64,000 nucleotides of DNA from Paracamarosporium sp. OC-R06-R3 (lineage: Eukaryota; Ascomycota; Dothideomycetes; Pleosporales; Didymosphaeriaceae): contig JACVRA010000073.1 of NCBI GenBank assembly GCA_019828545.1, positions 558,001 to 622,000 on the forward strand, written 5' to 3'. The notes below the pieces were generated by a model. It had not been told where the DNA came from. It worked only from the letters and a program-made list of their open reading frames with translations, and did not search any database. The position numbers and the translations under genes are program-made. Of this stretch, positions 1 to 10,603 are shown one piece after another; positions within the stretch are counted from its first letter, which is position 1; every line of letters begins with the position of its first letter.

Positions 1-200
1 CTTGTTGCACAAATGTTTGTTGGTGTGTTGGTGCTCTTGCCCAACCTGGATGTATTGCGGGCGGAGGAAACGTTGATTGGTCGGACTTGGGCTTACTAAT
101 CCGCAGTAGCTCCACACAAGCTACCCTCCGTTGTTCTACAACGCGACACCCCGCGCGTCTCTATCCAGCCTCTCGCCAGCGACAGCAGCGAAGCGCGACA

Positions 201-1539
201 ATGCCGCTGGACGCCGCCACCCAGAAGGTCCTGAAGGCGACCAAGTTCCCGCCCGAATTCGACAAGCGTGTCGATACTAAGAAGGTCAACCTCGACATTA
301 TCAAAACATGGATTGCTAGCAAGATCAATGAAATCCTCCCAGAGGACGACATCGTGGTCGACATGGTTTACAACATCCTCGAGACAGATCAGTTTGTCAG
401 TATCCCCTCAGATGGAAAGATTTTCTAGCTAAAACCTGAGCTGCAGCCCAAGATCAAGGAGCTCCAAGTCCAGCTTCAAGGCTTCCTCGACACCGAAGGT
501 CCCAAGTTCTGCAAAGAGCTCTGGAATCTGATGCTGAGTGCGCAAGAGAGTCCCATGGGTGTACCGACGGCAATGCTGGAGGCGAAAAAGCTTGAGCTTC
601 AGCAGGAGAAGGTATGTTGCGTCAACCCTAGCCCGTGTAAATCCGCGCCGCTGACGTTTGCAGGCATCCAAAGCCGCCCTCCAGAACCGTCGCGAAGAAG
701 AGCAAATGATCGACTCGTTCCGCCGCAATGAACGTTCCGAGCGTGGTCGTGATCGTCCTGAGCGAGGTCGCGGCCGCGGAGGCTTCCGGGGCGATCGAGG
801 TCCACGTCGTCGCGATGGAAGGTCCCCGCCACCGTACGTTACCAACAACATTGATTGAGGACATGAATCTGACAGGTTTAGGGGGAGAAGGGCTTCTCCA
901 CCACCGCGTCGTGAGCGAGATGTATACGTCCCAGAAGGTCGTGGTCGTGGCCGTGGAAGCGGGCGCCGTAACAGATCTCGCGACCGCCTTCGATCTCTTT
1001 CTCCTAGGCGATCGCGATCGCCAATTCGACGCCGCCGTCGTTCGCCATCGTCGAGCCGCTCAAGAAGCCCTCCTCGACGGTACCGGCGAGCCTCTTCGTC
1101 TGACCGCTCTAGATCTCCGATTCGTCGCTCCCGTCGCTCCCCTTCAAGGTCTCCTGCGCGCCGCTACAGGGTCAGGAGTCACGATAGGGCTTTCTCTCCG
1201 AGCAATGATAGCAGAAGGTTGCGCAGACCTCGTTCTAGATCTTCTACACCAAGAGACAAGTCAAGCTCACCATCACTCAGGCTGTCACGTTCACGGTCTC
1301 GAGGTCCGCCGCGCCGTCGAAGAAGCCATATTGAATCAAGATCACCCGATTCACGGTCTGTCACCCCACCGCCCGAGCGAGTGAAGGCGAGCAGACGCAG
1401 ACGTTCCTCTTCTTCTGAAGACTCTGAAGCACGTGCTGATGTGAAAAAGCGTAAGCAAGCAGCTTCGAGGTCAAGGTCGCGTAGCAGGTCTGCCCGTCAG
1501 GTCTCCCGGTCCCCTACAGGGTCACCACGAGAAGGCTGA
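201..1539 (+). CDS. PWI-domain SR-rich splicing coactivator, SRRM1/SRm160-like
   Basis: Four exons are readable: 201-395, 447-611, 664-833 and 876-1539, giving about 397 residues. Residues about 10-110 form a PWI domain with the family signature around KVNLDIIKTWIASKINEIL and, after intron 1, an IKELQVQLQGFLD-type helix followed by FCKELW and LSAQESPMG. PWI domains bind nucleic acid in pre-mRNA splicing and 3'-end processing factors. The remaining 270 residues are an Arg/Ser domain full of RSRS, SRSP and RRRR runs, typical of nuclear-speckle splicing coactivators. Intron 1 (GTCAGT..CTGCAG) was chosen because it joins TDQF to PKIKELQ as in homologues; acceptors 6 or 18 nt upstream stay in frame, so a few residues are uncertain. 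The start has an AC-rich leader (ACAATG). The product is probably nuclear and acts with SR proteins; the family call is secure, the exact orthologue less so. Confidence 0.85.
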
Positions 1540-2249
1540 GCTAAACTGAAGTGCACTCGATTGTTTGATCTTGAAGATACAACCGGGGATGAAAAATGAA
1601 GCTGTATGGAAGCCGAGTCGATTCGGGTGCTGTATGACTATAGTAGATCCGCCCATTACGCTGGATCATAGGTTCGTACAGGATGGCTTTGTGATCTATC
1701 ATTGACTCGTAGGAACCTTGATCACTGCATCCCAAAAACAAATACAATTAAGTGTCAGGATCACGCGAGGAGGCAAAAAACTGGCCGTTTATCAGGCGAG
1801 GAGCTGTCACGTCATATGTTCTTTCTGCAGCGGACTGTCAATGCTTGGATGGCTGAGTTGGCGCTCGGTAACGTGGGCCTTCTGGAGGGCAATGAGAATA
1901 GAACAAATCGTGAAATTTGGATCTCAACAATGGACTTTTCTCGCTCCTAGTGCATATCAAAAAGCGGTTCGAAGTGAGTCCTGCTGGGCTACAAGAACCC
2001 ATTGCTGGACGTTGTTCAAAAACTATGTGTACACCATACATCGCGCCCTCTAGGTTAACTCAAGATGCATAGAACTTGTCGGCCTATCTTACTCTATTGG
2101 ATCCTAACGAGCATTAGAGTTTGTTTTGCCGTTCGTAATTCGTGCTTCGCGGTCTAATTCACTGCTGGCTTGTGCACAACTAGTGTCTCACGAGCGATTG
2201 ATTCTAACAATTCGAAGCTACCCCGCCACCCCACCTCTCCATCGCAACC
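1540..2249. other. Intergenic, no gene seen
   Basis: This stretch should hold the 3' UTR of the splicing factor and the promoter of the CBS gene. Short open frames on both strands lack family features or splice-consistent extensions. I see no RNA gene or repeat. Confidence 0.5.
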
Positions 2250-2802
2250 ATGTCCGCCGACGCGTCCGCCACAACCGCAAGTAGCACAGCGAATGATGAT
2301 TATCAGTCACTATGGGCGAACAAATATCGTGGGGTATGGCTTCGTCGCGCTGATTCTGCACGCCTCAACTAAGCTTTGACAGGCCACAGTAGAAGACCTT
2401 GAACCACCACCGGCCCTATCATGTCGACCGACTGACCCCATCTCGCACGCCCTGATGTCCGGGCTCGAACGCGACTACACACATCTCACGGTAACCTCCG
2501 AGGAAAAGCGCGCGCTGCTTGGTTACATCAGCATTCCTCGCCTTCAACAGCTTCTCAAAGAAGGCAAGGTCAAGGACAGCGACCCGGTGGAGGCAGCGAT
2601 GCAAAAATTCAGGAGGCGCGGCACAAGATACAAGGTTATCACGCTGGAGACGCCTCTGGAAGAGCTGGAAGAGTTCTTCAATGGCGGGGTGGATGGGTCG
2701 GGAAAGCAGGACTTTGCGGTTGTGACGGATGGGTCGAGAAAGTTTGTGCTTGGTGTGGCAACAAAGGAGGATTTGGATAGTTTTGTCAAGAGGAGGGCTT
2801 AA
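2250..2802 (+). CDS. Small CBS-domain protein
   Basis: Two exons (2250-2333, 2383-2802; intron GTATGG..GACAG, 49 nt) encode about 167 residues. The start MSADASATTASSTANDD is a disordered lead. The body resembles the regulatory CBS pair at the C-terminus of cystathionine beta-synthase: LGYISIPRLQQLLKEGKVKDSD, then a conserved TRYKVITLETPLEELEEFF and a terminal FVLGVATKEDLDSFVKRRA strand-helix. CBS modules bind adenosyl ligands and regulate partner enzymes or channels. No catalytic PLP domain is present, so this is a stand-alone regulatory protein and not cystathionine beta-synthase itself. Using the internal Met at 2455 would discard a spliced N-terminus that stays in frame, so I prefer 2250. 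Confidence 0.75.
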
Positions 2803-3360
2803 TAGCGCTGGTCGGTTTATGTTCTATCGTGGCATGCATTGCTTAGGCGTTTGAGAGGAATTGACATGGCTGCTAGGTGTTGTGGAGGCTTCATTCAACA
2901 TACCCTCCTGATGATCCCCATTTAGCTAGTTCTTTGCATTCGAGGGTCAAGTTCACTCCGAAAATGCTCTTCAGAGTACGAGATGCAAGCATGTGGGGGT
3001 TCCAGGACAGTGGGTACCTGCAGATGCAGATCGGGTCGGTGTAGATCCCCCAACGTAGTCCTACCTTCTAAAAGACATACAGTGTTCATCGTTTCTGCTT
3101 TAGTATAATGTGAGTTATTGTCCTTATACCGGGCTTCAGGGAAACATCGGAGCCCCGAAAGTGACCGCGCAATGCTTCGTCTAGGCCCCGAAACGTCATT
3201 ATCGGCTTATTATTCAGCCCGCCAACCAACCAGTCCGAGACCGTGTACAGCTCAACAAACACCCTTCGAAACGCAAACAGCTCCCATGCGCCTCTGAGAC
3301 CGCACAGCTTACGGGCACGCGGCGATCGCGCCTATGCTTGTCTGCCCTCATATTGTTGGA
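2803..3360. other. Intergenic, promoter side of the PP2C gene
   Basis: There is no supported gene. An in-frame upstream ATG at 3334 precedes the preferred PP2C start at 3361. Confidence 0.45.
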
Positions 3361-4640
3361 ATGATCCCACGCCGCTCCTCCTCCCTTGGCGTCCTGCTCC
3401 AGCGTGTTTCCGCTGCCCGGCGATTAAGATACGCGCAAACACCATGCCTTCCGCTGCCTGCTACCGGTGCGCGTTGCTTTGCGCGCCCTGTACAACAACC
3501 AAAAGTAGGAACGACTACCCCAGTTCCCGAGGGTGCGGCACCGCCGGTTTCTAAGCCGCCCTTCTACTTCGAAGCCGGATATGCGCTGTATCACAAGCGT
3601 CCATCGCGTCCTTTTCCGCCGCCGTTCCTATCTTTACCGTCGACGAGCTTTTCCGAGCCTTTGAGCACGCACAACATGAGTAGGGACAGAAGACCTAAGG
3701 TCAACGGCGAGATGATCCGGGGAATTACGAATGGAGACGACGCGGTGTTGGTTAGTGATTACTTTATTGGGGCAAACGACGGCGTGGGCGCCTGGGCAAC
3801 CAAAGAGAAGGGACATGCTGCGTACGTTTATCAGGAAAATAAGCGTGGATTGGAACTGATCTTTCCATAGGCTCTGGTCAAGACTGATTCTCCATTTCTG
3901 GGCGTTGGAAGTCGAACACGCAAAGTATGACCCTCAACATGAGCCAGATCCCGTTTCGTATCTCGAAAAAGCGTTCGAACAAACACAGCAGGCAACGTCC
4001 CAGCCGAACGAGTGGTACGGCACAACCACGGCATGCGCCGCGCTTCTCAGTGCGGACGATCACAACCCGAAACACCCAGTCTTGTACGTGACACAGCTTG
4101 GCGACTCGCAGATACTTGTCATACGACCCAAAGACAAGGAAGTCATTTTCAAGACCACCGAGCAATGGCACTGGTTCGATTGTCCGCGGCAGCTCGGAAC
4201 CAATAGCCCAGACACACCTTCCCAAAACGCAGTAATGGATCGTATAGAGATTCAAGAGGATGATATTGTCATCGCCATGACTGACGGTGTGGTTGATAAT
4301 TTATGGGAGCACGAGGTGGTAGAGAATGTCGTAGAAAGCATGTACAAATGGCTGGACCGGAAAAGCCTGGCAGACCCAGACAAGGAGCCTGCTGAGCAAA
4401 GCTATGCAGATGGGATGCGCTTTGTCGCTCAGGAACTGGTTAATGCTGCGCGAACTATCGCTGAGGATCCTTTTGCGGAGAGTCCGTATATGGAGAAGGC
4501 AATCGATGAGGGCTTGTCCATCGAAGGAGGTAAGTACAAGCAAAGTGTACATCAGTGTTATTTGACGAAGCTCACAGCAACAAGGCAAACTCGATGATAT
4601 CAGCGTAGTAGCCGCACAATGCAAGCGACGCAAAGGCTGA
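3361..4640 (+). CDS. Mitochondrial PP2C-type protein phosphatase, PTC7-like
   Basis: Three exons (3361-3821, 3871-4529, 4585-4640) encode about 391 residues. The N-terminus (MIPRRSSSLGVLLQRVSAAR) is Arg/Ser-rich without acidic residues, as expected for a mitochondrial presequence. PP2C metal and catalytic motifs are in order: ANDGVGAWA (DGVGGW motif), GTTTACAAL, VTQLGDSQILV and AMTDGVVDNL, ending DDISVVAAQC as in PTC7/PPTC7 proteins. The family dephosphorylates matrix proteins, including the coenzyme Q factor Coq7 in yeast. An in-frame ATG at 3334 would add nine residues; I chose 3361 because it has G at -3 and starts the amphipathic presequence. Both introns have GTACGT/GTAAGT donors and keep the frame. 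It is convergent with the next gene, with 233 bp between stops. Confidence 0.87.
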
Positions 4641-4873
4641 GATTGCGAGAATTGAAGGAAGCTAAATACTCGGCGTTGTTGCAGTTCAGGCAATGGATCG
4701 CTTGGTAGGTTATTTTGAGGCTTCCCTCGGTGTCCTTATTAGAAAAGTCAAGAGGAAACTCCAGACTGAATGCCATCGGCATAAAAGAGGGCGATTGCCA
4801 ACACTACCACCGACCTCTCCAAGGAAGCAAACTCCCACTACACGCATACCTCCACCTGCGTACGACCAATCAC

Positions 4874-5881
4874 TCAAAGTTTCGCGGCTTCACCACTGAC
4901 TGCCCTATGTAACTTCTTCACCGACGTCTCCGCTCTCGTAGCTGCAGTCTCGATCTCGAAATCCGACTCCCGCATTCTCCGATCAAATGTTTCGAGCGAT
5001 ATCCAACCATCATACCCCGTCTGAATCACCGCTTTCAGGATTTCAAGAACGGGCATATAGTCTCCGTATTCCGTCTCCAGGGGAAACGGCCTTGCGTGTT
5101 TAGACCACGTAAACTCCTTCGCTTCGCCGTCCAAGTACCAAGGGTGGTTTGAGGAGTATATGGGGGAGAACTTTTCTCCGCCGGACAGCTGTACGTAGAA
5201 CAATTTCTCGAGTGGAAGTTCGCGTACTAGCCTTACCAACGAGTCGGCTAGATCGCTGTCTGCGTTGGGGTATTTCCCACTGGCGTGGGACGGGTCGCCC
5301 CAAAGAAGTGAGGCAATATGGAAGCTGTCAATACAGATGCCGAAATTAGGTCTGTTCACAAGTTTCGTAAGCTCTAGTGTGGATTCCCAACTCTTATAAA
5401 CGATGGACCAGCCCATAGGCTCGTAAGCTATACCAATCATTGGTTCAGCGGAGGCACCGAGGTCCACAAGTTGCTGAAGCTCAGACACGATGATTGAATT
5501 ATCTGTCGAGCCGTCATGTCCGTACTGTGCGGGGACTTGCACATACTCCGCCCTCAATATTCTCGCCAACTCTACCCAATCTTTCGCGATGCTGAGTCGG
5601 TTCTCAAGTGGTGATGGATGACCCTCGAAGTTTTCGAAAGGACAAAGGGAAAGGATGTGTAGCTTGAGGGTGTCGCACAATTCGCGGATACGGTGTGCTG
5701 CGGAGGTTATGCTGAAGTTGTTGGCATTGCTGTAACGCTCCAGGTCGCTGTAAACTATTTCAATGCCTGTAAATCCATGTTTCGCCGCTGCTCTAATCTT
5801 GCCGTCTAGTGGATGCGAGGGATGCAGACCAAGGCAAGAGGTGCTAAGGGCAAGTTTGGATGAGGGAAGGATTGAGGGCAT
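4874..5881 (-). CDS. Sugar-phosphate isomerase/epimerase-type TIM barrel, 3-dehydroshikimate dehydratase-like
   Basis: One intronless frame of 335 residues. It has the xylose-isomerase-like TIM-barrel pattern: ALSTSCLG at strand 1, HGFTGIEIVYSDLERY at strand 2, ILSLCPFENFEG, ARILRAEYVQVPAQYG, IAYEPMGWSIVY (metal-binding Glu), FGICIDSFHIAS (Asp/His metal ligands), LFYVQLSGGEKF and a final DGWISLETFDRRMRESD. Fungal members of this size include the quinate-pathway dehydratase QutC/Qa-4, which converts 3-dehydroshikimate to protocatechuate with a divalent metal. No other quinate gene lies nearby, so a role in quinate use or siderophore synthesis is unproven. Other sugar epimerases share the fold. 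No targeting signal is seen, so it is probably cytosolic. Confidence 0.75.
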   Translation of the reverse strand: MPSILPSSKLALSTSCLGLHPSHPLDGKIRAAAKHGFTGIEIVYSDLERYSNANNFSITSAAHRIRELCDTLKLHILSLCPFENFEGHPSPLENRLSIAKDWVELARILRAEYVQVPAQYGHDGSTDNSIIVSELQQLVDLGASAEPMIGIAYEPMGWSIVYKSWESTLELTKLVNRPNFGICIDSFHIASLLWGDPSHASGKYPNADSDLADSLVRLVRELPLEKLFYVQLSGGEKFSPIYSSNHPWYLDGEAKEFTWSKHARPFPLETEYGDYMPVLEILKAVIQTGYDGWISLETFDRRMRESDFEIETAATRAETSVKKLHRAVSGEAAKL

Positions 5882-6616
5882 GATTGTGTTGGGGTTGAAG
5901 TGAATAAAGTATTATACGGCGAAGTTGAATTGTACTCAAGGGAGGGCGTGGATGAAAATGTGTTTACTACATATCAATGAGCCAATGTTAGATCAACATA
6001 ATGTGGCGCTCTATGGAGTTATTCTCGCCGAAAGTAATCTCCATTGGTACTTGATGGGGGAAGTTACCCCGCATATTCTACTCGAACGGATAGGCTCCAC
6101 TTTGCTTGTACTCGCAGCGGCATGAGCTAAGTCCTTCCATAAAACCAAAGAATATCACACATGATCACCTAAATGGTTCCACGCACTCCAAATTACAGTT
6201 GCATCCCTCCTCATTGGTTTTAACTCGCTCCGCAGTGTCAGCTTGCGATATGTACGAACAAGCAGATTACATGATAGAGCGGCAACGGCTCTCCAACCGG
6301 AACACCCTCCACGGCTTCTTCGGAAAGCTAGAATGGTAAAAATATTCCGATGCCGTGGTATGGATTTTAGCATTTAACCGTGTGTTTGGCCATTGAGAGG
6401 CTCACCACACTCGTTCGTTCAACATCTCTATTCAATACTGATCACACATCCATCCTCACATTCACCACAATTTCATATCAACTATCCCTATCTGGTTTAT
6501 TTTTTAAAAGCCAAGTAAAATGTCACAGCCGGATGGCTTCTTGTCTTATTTTCTCCTCTTCGTACGTAATCAACTACTCGTACCATTCTCCCAAACTCAC
6601 CTCCCAGACATCAATA
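5882..6616. other. Intergenic, no gene seen
   Basis: This lies between divergently transcribed genes and should hold both promoters. Short open frames have no recognisable content. A CT/CA-rich leader precedes the ATG at 6617. Confidence 0.5.
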
Positions 6617-6958
6617 ATGGCAACCATCCACGGCGCCATATGCTACATCGCCCCCGACACATCTCTAAAACCATTTTCCGGGCCTCTCCATCCAAAACAT
6701 ACACCCCTCCTAGCGCACATATATTCCATCATGAATATCCTCATGGGTGCTATCCGGGCGCAAGCTGCATACGACATTAGCAACAAAGCACTGTACGATC
6801 TTGCGCTGGGAACTTTTGTAGGGGTGATGTGGCTATTTTTAAGCGAGATAGCTGTGTGGAAGACGGTGCAGATGAAGGATATTATGCTGCCGTTTGTGAT
6901 GACGGTTGTGGGATTAGTGTGGATGGGGGTGCAGAGGGAGTGGTACGTTGGGGTGTAG
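6617..6958 (+). CDS. Short Erg28-like membrane protein
   Basis: A 113-residue product with three hydrophobic segments. The middle and end match the Erg28 core: RAQAAYDISNKALYDLALGTF, then a WLFLSEIAVWKT helix, then FVMTVVGLVWMGVQREWYV. Erg28 is an ER membrane scaffold that tethers the C-4 demethylation enzymes of ergosterol synthesis. Canonical Erg28 has an extra N-terminal membrane segment, which is replaced here by a short MATIHGAICYIAPDTSLKPF lead, so this is more likely a shortened paralogue than the main ERG28. The frame is open upstream to 6380, but ATG 6617 (AATAATGG) starts the region with homology. An upstream exon for the missing segment was looked for and not found. Confidence 0.6.
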   Translation: MATIHGAICYIAPDTSLKPFSGPLHPKHTPLLAHIYSIMNILMGAIRAQAAYDISNKALYDLALGTFVGVMWLFLSEIAVWKTVQMKDIMLPFVMTVVGLVWMGVQREWYVGV

Positions 6959-7410
6959 GAACGGGGGCGAGAGTGGAGAGTAGGAGCGTAGCGGGCTTAC
7001 TTTGGTTGCTGGGGTTCCAGGTTTGTATACATCGATTCTTATATTATTTTTAGAGATTGACGGTATGGTAATGGCTGTTATAGTTTACGAAAACATCTAA
7101 AGGAGTAGGCTGGTTCGCCGTCTATTGGCTATATTATTGTAATCGCGTTTTTTGGGAATATCTTCAATCACAGGCCCGCTGTACAGCAGCATGTGGTGTT
7201 TCATTGTTTGTCTGCACCTGACTCAGCACCGTACCAAAGTTGGTATCCTGTTAGGACCATGGTTTACATTCTCAACCTCCAAGAGACAACATAACATAAA
7301 AACACGTAAACGCTCCTGGTGATATTTTACTTCCTCACACAAAACTCACACTCTACTAACGCCTCAACTTCGACACCAACTGACCTTTGATTTTATCTTC
7401 TCACGCCGAA
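6959..7410. other. Intergenic
   Basis: AT-rich spacer between two same-strand genes; no gene or strong motif seen. Confidence 0.45.
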
Positions 7411-8241
7411 ATGTATAACGGTCAATCCGACGTTCTAAGCATCCGCAATCGAGCTACCCTACGTTTCGAGGATGAGGCTTTGCAAGCCTCCAACAATGGA
7501 GTCTCTCCCACGATCTTGAACCAGGCTACTTCAAATACCAACTACGAACCTTCTCTGGCTTCTGGAGAGCAAGCTTCCCCAATGTCAGACGATGAAATTA
7601 CGTCAAGCCTCGCCGATGAAATTATGTCAAGCTTCGACGATAAAGTTACCTCAAGCCTCGACGACAAAGTTACCTCAAGCCTCGACGACAAAGTTACCTC
7701 AAGCCTCGACGATAAAGTTACCTCAAGCCTCGACGATAAAGTTACCTCAAGCCTCGACGATAAAGTTACCTTAAGCCTTGACGATGAAACTACTTCAAGT
7801 CTCGACGAAGAAGTCGTGATACCCACCAAAAATTTTCCCCTGCGCGATCGCCTGGAATTGACCCGAAAATCCGCCCTCGTCCTGATTCGGCGATTGCGAG
7901 CTACAGTTGCTTTCAACGACGAAGATGCAAGGAAATGGGCAATGGTCGACTGTTACCGTAAAGGCGTTTTCTACCAAGCACTCCGCATTCGTTCGCTAAA
8001 GAAAAATCCGAGGCGCTCAAACATCGACTTTGGTGCGCCTGCGAGCGCAGGCATTATTATGTTCTTGCAACAGAAGTTCCACGGGCCTGCGCACATTGCG
8101 AAGAGGGGGCCTTATGCTGCGCGTATTGTGTTGGAGAGGTATGATTTGGAGTTTGAGTTCGCGTCTTCTGTCGGATCTGATGAGTATTTGACACTTCTAC
8201 ACTCTTGGAGACAGCCGGAGAGGCGGAGGAGAAGGGTCTAG
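7411..8241 (+). CDS. Hypothetical protein with octapeptide tandem repeats
   Basis: An intronless frame of 276 residues of no family I recognise. Residues 61-132 are nine tandem copies of an acidic octapeptide, consensus DKVTSSLD, predicted disordered or weakly helical. The C-terminal half (about 140-276) is basic and more conserved in style, with LRDRLELTRKSALVLIRRLR, YRKGVFYQALRIRSLKK and an Arg-rich tail QPERRRRRV. No signal peptide or membrane segment is visible. ATG 7411 is the first ATG in frame. The non-repetitive tail and good codon texture favour a real gene, but function is unknown. Confidence 0.55.
   Translation: MYNGQSDVLSIRNRATLRFEDEALQASNNGVSPTILNQATSNTNYEPSLASGEQASPMSDDEITSSLADEIMSSFDDKVTSSLDDKVTSSLDDKVTSSLDDKVTSSLDDKVTSSLDDKVTLSLDDETTSSLDEEVVIPTKNFPLRDRLELTRKSALVLIRRLRATVAFNDEDARKWAMVDCYRKGVFYQALRIRSLKKNPRRSNIDFGAPASAGIIMFLQQKFHGPAHIAKRGPYAARIVLERYDLEFEFASSVGSDEYLTLLHSWRQPERRRRRV
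7591..7806 (+). repeat. 24-bp coding minisatellite, 9 units
   Basis: Nine consecutive 24-bp units, each in frame and encoding eight residues. The five central units differ only at one or two third positions; the outer two on each side are more diverged. That gradient is what unequal exchange or replication slippage produces. Confidence 0.9.
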
Positions 8242-10393
8242 GTAACTCGTGGTTTTGTGTCCTTTCGTGTCCTTTCTACCATGCTAAGATAGCTTGAGTG
8301 TAATCTAACTCCTCTCATCTACGAGCTATTCAGAATCTTGAGATACCTTTTTGAGTTATGTGCACAGCTGCTTCTACTTTAATCAAACATCTATGATTCG
8401 GGCTTCCTGACTTGACGAGCCGGCGTCCTTGCTGTACGGCGCACGGCTGGAGAGATCTTGCCAAGTGTTTAACCTGCTATATTAGGTATATGGCATCTTT
8501 CATTTATTACGGCAGTCCTTGGCAGATCTCATCGACACTAATCGAATCGATCCTCACGGTTCTATCCGCGTCATCATCGCACAGCGTAACAACATACAAC
8601 GCAAATAGCCCATGCTTTCCGTTCCTCTTTCTTGTCTCTGGCTCTGTGTGAAAGCACGTGGAGTTATAGTAGAAACCACTTTTTGGATTGCGGCGTTCTG
8701 TTCCGGCAGTGGGCGCAGCACATCGGCACCAGTGCAAGATCCGGCAGCAAAAATAGCACCGAGAAGCAAACCGTCCCAAGACCCTAAGGAAAGCTTCGGG
8801 GTCTTTTTCTGCCACAACGGGCAACTGTTGAAAACAGTGATAGGAGCTTGGCAAGTTGCAAAAATGGCCAAGAACCTGCCTTTGCATTTGTGGCGCCGAT
8901 AGACATTTTGAAAGATAACATAGGACTTCTGTTTTAATTCCTGAGTGCGGATTTGAATCCCATGGTTTAATAAAAACATGATAAAAGTGTTGTCAAAATG
9001 GTGGACAAAAAAGTCAGGTGGGCAGATAAATTTATTCGGCCAATCAGATACCACGATTAGGGGTGATTTGATTCGATGGCCAATCAACGATCATAAAATT
9101 ACAATAATGCGCACAATTTTCAGTCCCAGTCAGCAAAGCGAAAAGGCCTCCCGGCCATGCAACAGTATTATCTCACACAAACACTCAATGGTCAGTAAAG
9201 ACGTCATCGAGTGACATTTTGCTTGCTGCCTGCTTCCAACTAAACGAAGGCAGTAACATTGTTTAGTGAGACAGCTTGCCTGAAGAAAAGATTTTCAGCA
9301 TCATGTAAATGCAACTGCAACGTCCAACCCTTCAAGATCTGCATAGCCTTTCGCGCGTGTAAAGACATTTGCAAGGCCATGGCTGCGAAAAGCGACAAGC
9401 ATGAACAGTGGGACGCCTAAAAGGTGACGTGCCGTTGGGGGCCCTGAAGCTTTCACGTTCTCGGCAGGGCTGTGCATGGGGCGTAGAGGAAGCGTAGGCG
9501 ATGCTTGTTTGGGCGCACAGTAGTGGGATCCCGAAGTGGATCTGGTCGCGATGAGGCTGATGTGCATGCAGGCAGTCGAAAGGATGCCTTTTGCGGCAGG
9601 AGGTGTGTTGTCGTGGGGCCGCGATGTCATGAGTGCTCGCGATGGGCACGGATTTTGTGTTGTGTGACGCTCTCGGGAAACTGCATCTGTTTCAACATGT
9701 TGAGTATTGGGACGATCGACTGTGAATCACGGCCTGTATGACGGTGCGTATGAGCAGAGTCTTTTGCGAGAACGGGCAGCTGTGAATTGCCCCAGGGATC
9801 TGGCCGCGAGATTGGCACAACGCCTAGCTCATTTTTAACGTTTGAGAACAAATGAGATGGACATGGTAATCCTGTGTAGAGCAGCCAGTGGGCCCACGTA
9901 AAGCCTGGAGGTGCTCTCCCGGTGAACGTGTTGCACAGAGAAAGGCAGTGAAGGAGCAGGGGGATTGTACCAGAGCAATCAATTGCTGACACGCCTGGTG
10001 CCCGCGCCGCACATGCCAATAAAGCGCGTTCCTCACTGCGGCTCTCACCAGAGGCACAAGCTTAGTTCGCAACCCAGTGCTTGGTTCCCGAGCTTGCATG
10101 AGTCTTCGGGCACAGCATGGCATCGCATTCCTCGCGGCTGGGGTTGAGGCGGGGGCTCTGCTGACAGGGCCCGCGTGATTCGCTCGCCAATGTGCCCGCG
10201 CCCCCTTGCCTCCCTACACGCCAACCTCTTTTGTTTCATCGCCCCTCGCGTCCCGAATCGGGCACGCTGAAAGGGTAAGACCAGGGCGTAGCCGTGGTGC
10301 GGTCGCTGCGGTGGAGCTGTGGAGCCATGCCGCTAATCCTGCTGCTGCTATTTTGGTGTCTGTCCTGCGGCGCGCACAATGGTAGGCAGAGCT

Positions 10394-10398
10394 TATAA
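10394..10398 (+). promoter_or_regulatory. Possible TATA box of the GPI-protein gene
   Basis: TATAA within CTTATAAGAG lies about 210 bp before the ATG at 10604 and just upstream of the CAT repeat. Position and context fit a strongly expressed surface-protein gene; this is an inference. Confidence 0.35.
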
Positions 10399-10420
10399 GA
10401 GTGTGAATTTCGCTGCTCAA

Positions 10421-10455
<35 letters not shown>
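10421..10455 (+). repeat. (CAT)n microsatellite in 5' leader
   Basis: An uninterrupted CAT tract of almost 12 units lies about 150 bp upstream of the start codon at 10604, probably in the transcribed leader. It is also in an open frame that runs into the gene. Confidence 0.9.
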
Positions 10456-10603
10456 CAACAACTACAATCAACACATTCACTCTAGCTTCAAGGCCTTCAC
10501 AACATTCGCTGTTGCTTTTAGCCGAGTTCGTCGCTTCTTTTGCATACATCTTACCTTACACTTCCCTTTTCGGAACCACCACTACAACCACAACACCATC
10601 ACA

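Larger units (their letters stand above)
8242..10603. other. Gene-poor 2.4 kb stretch
   Basis: Several open frames of 80-180 codons occur on both strands but overlap each other and lack domains or splice-consistent partners. A sequence resembling a tRNA B box near 8950 has no matching A box. The last 250 bases are the promoter and leader of the GPI-protein gene. Confidence 0.4.

Noticed and set aside
8925..8970. tRNA B-box-like GGATTTGAATCCC
   Set aside because: No A box or cloverleaf can be formed with the 70 bases upstream.
8554..9087. 177-codon minus-strand frame
   Set aside because: No domain, signal or splice partner; overlaps a plus-strand frame of similar quality; composition looks like non-coding sequence.
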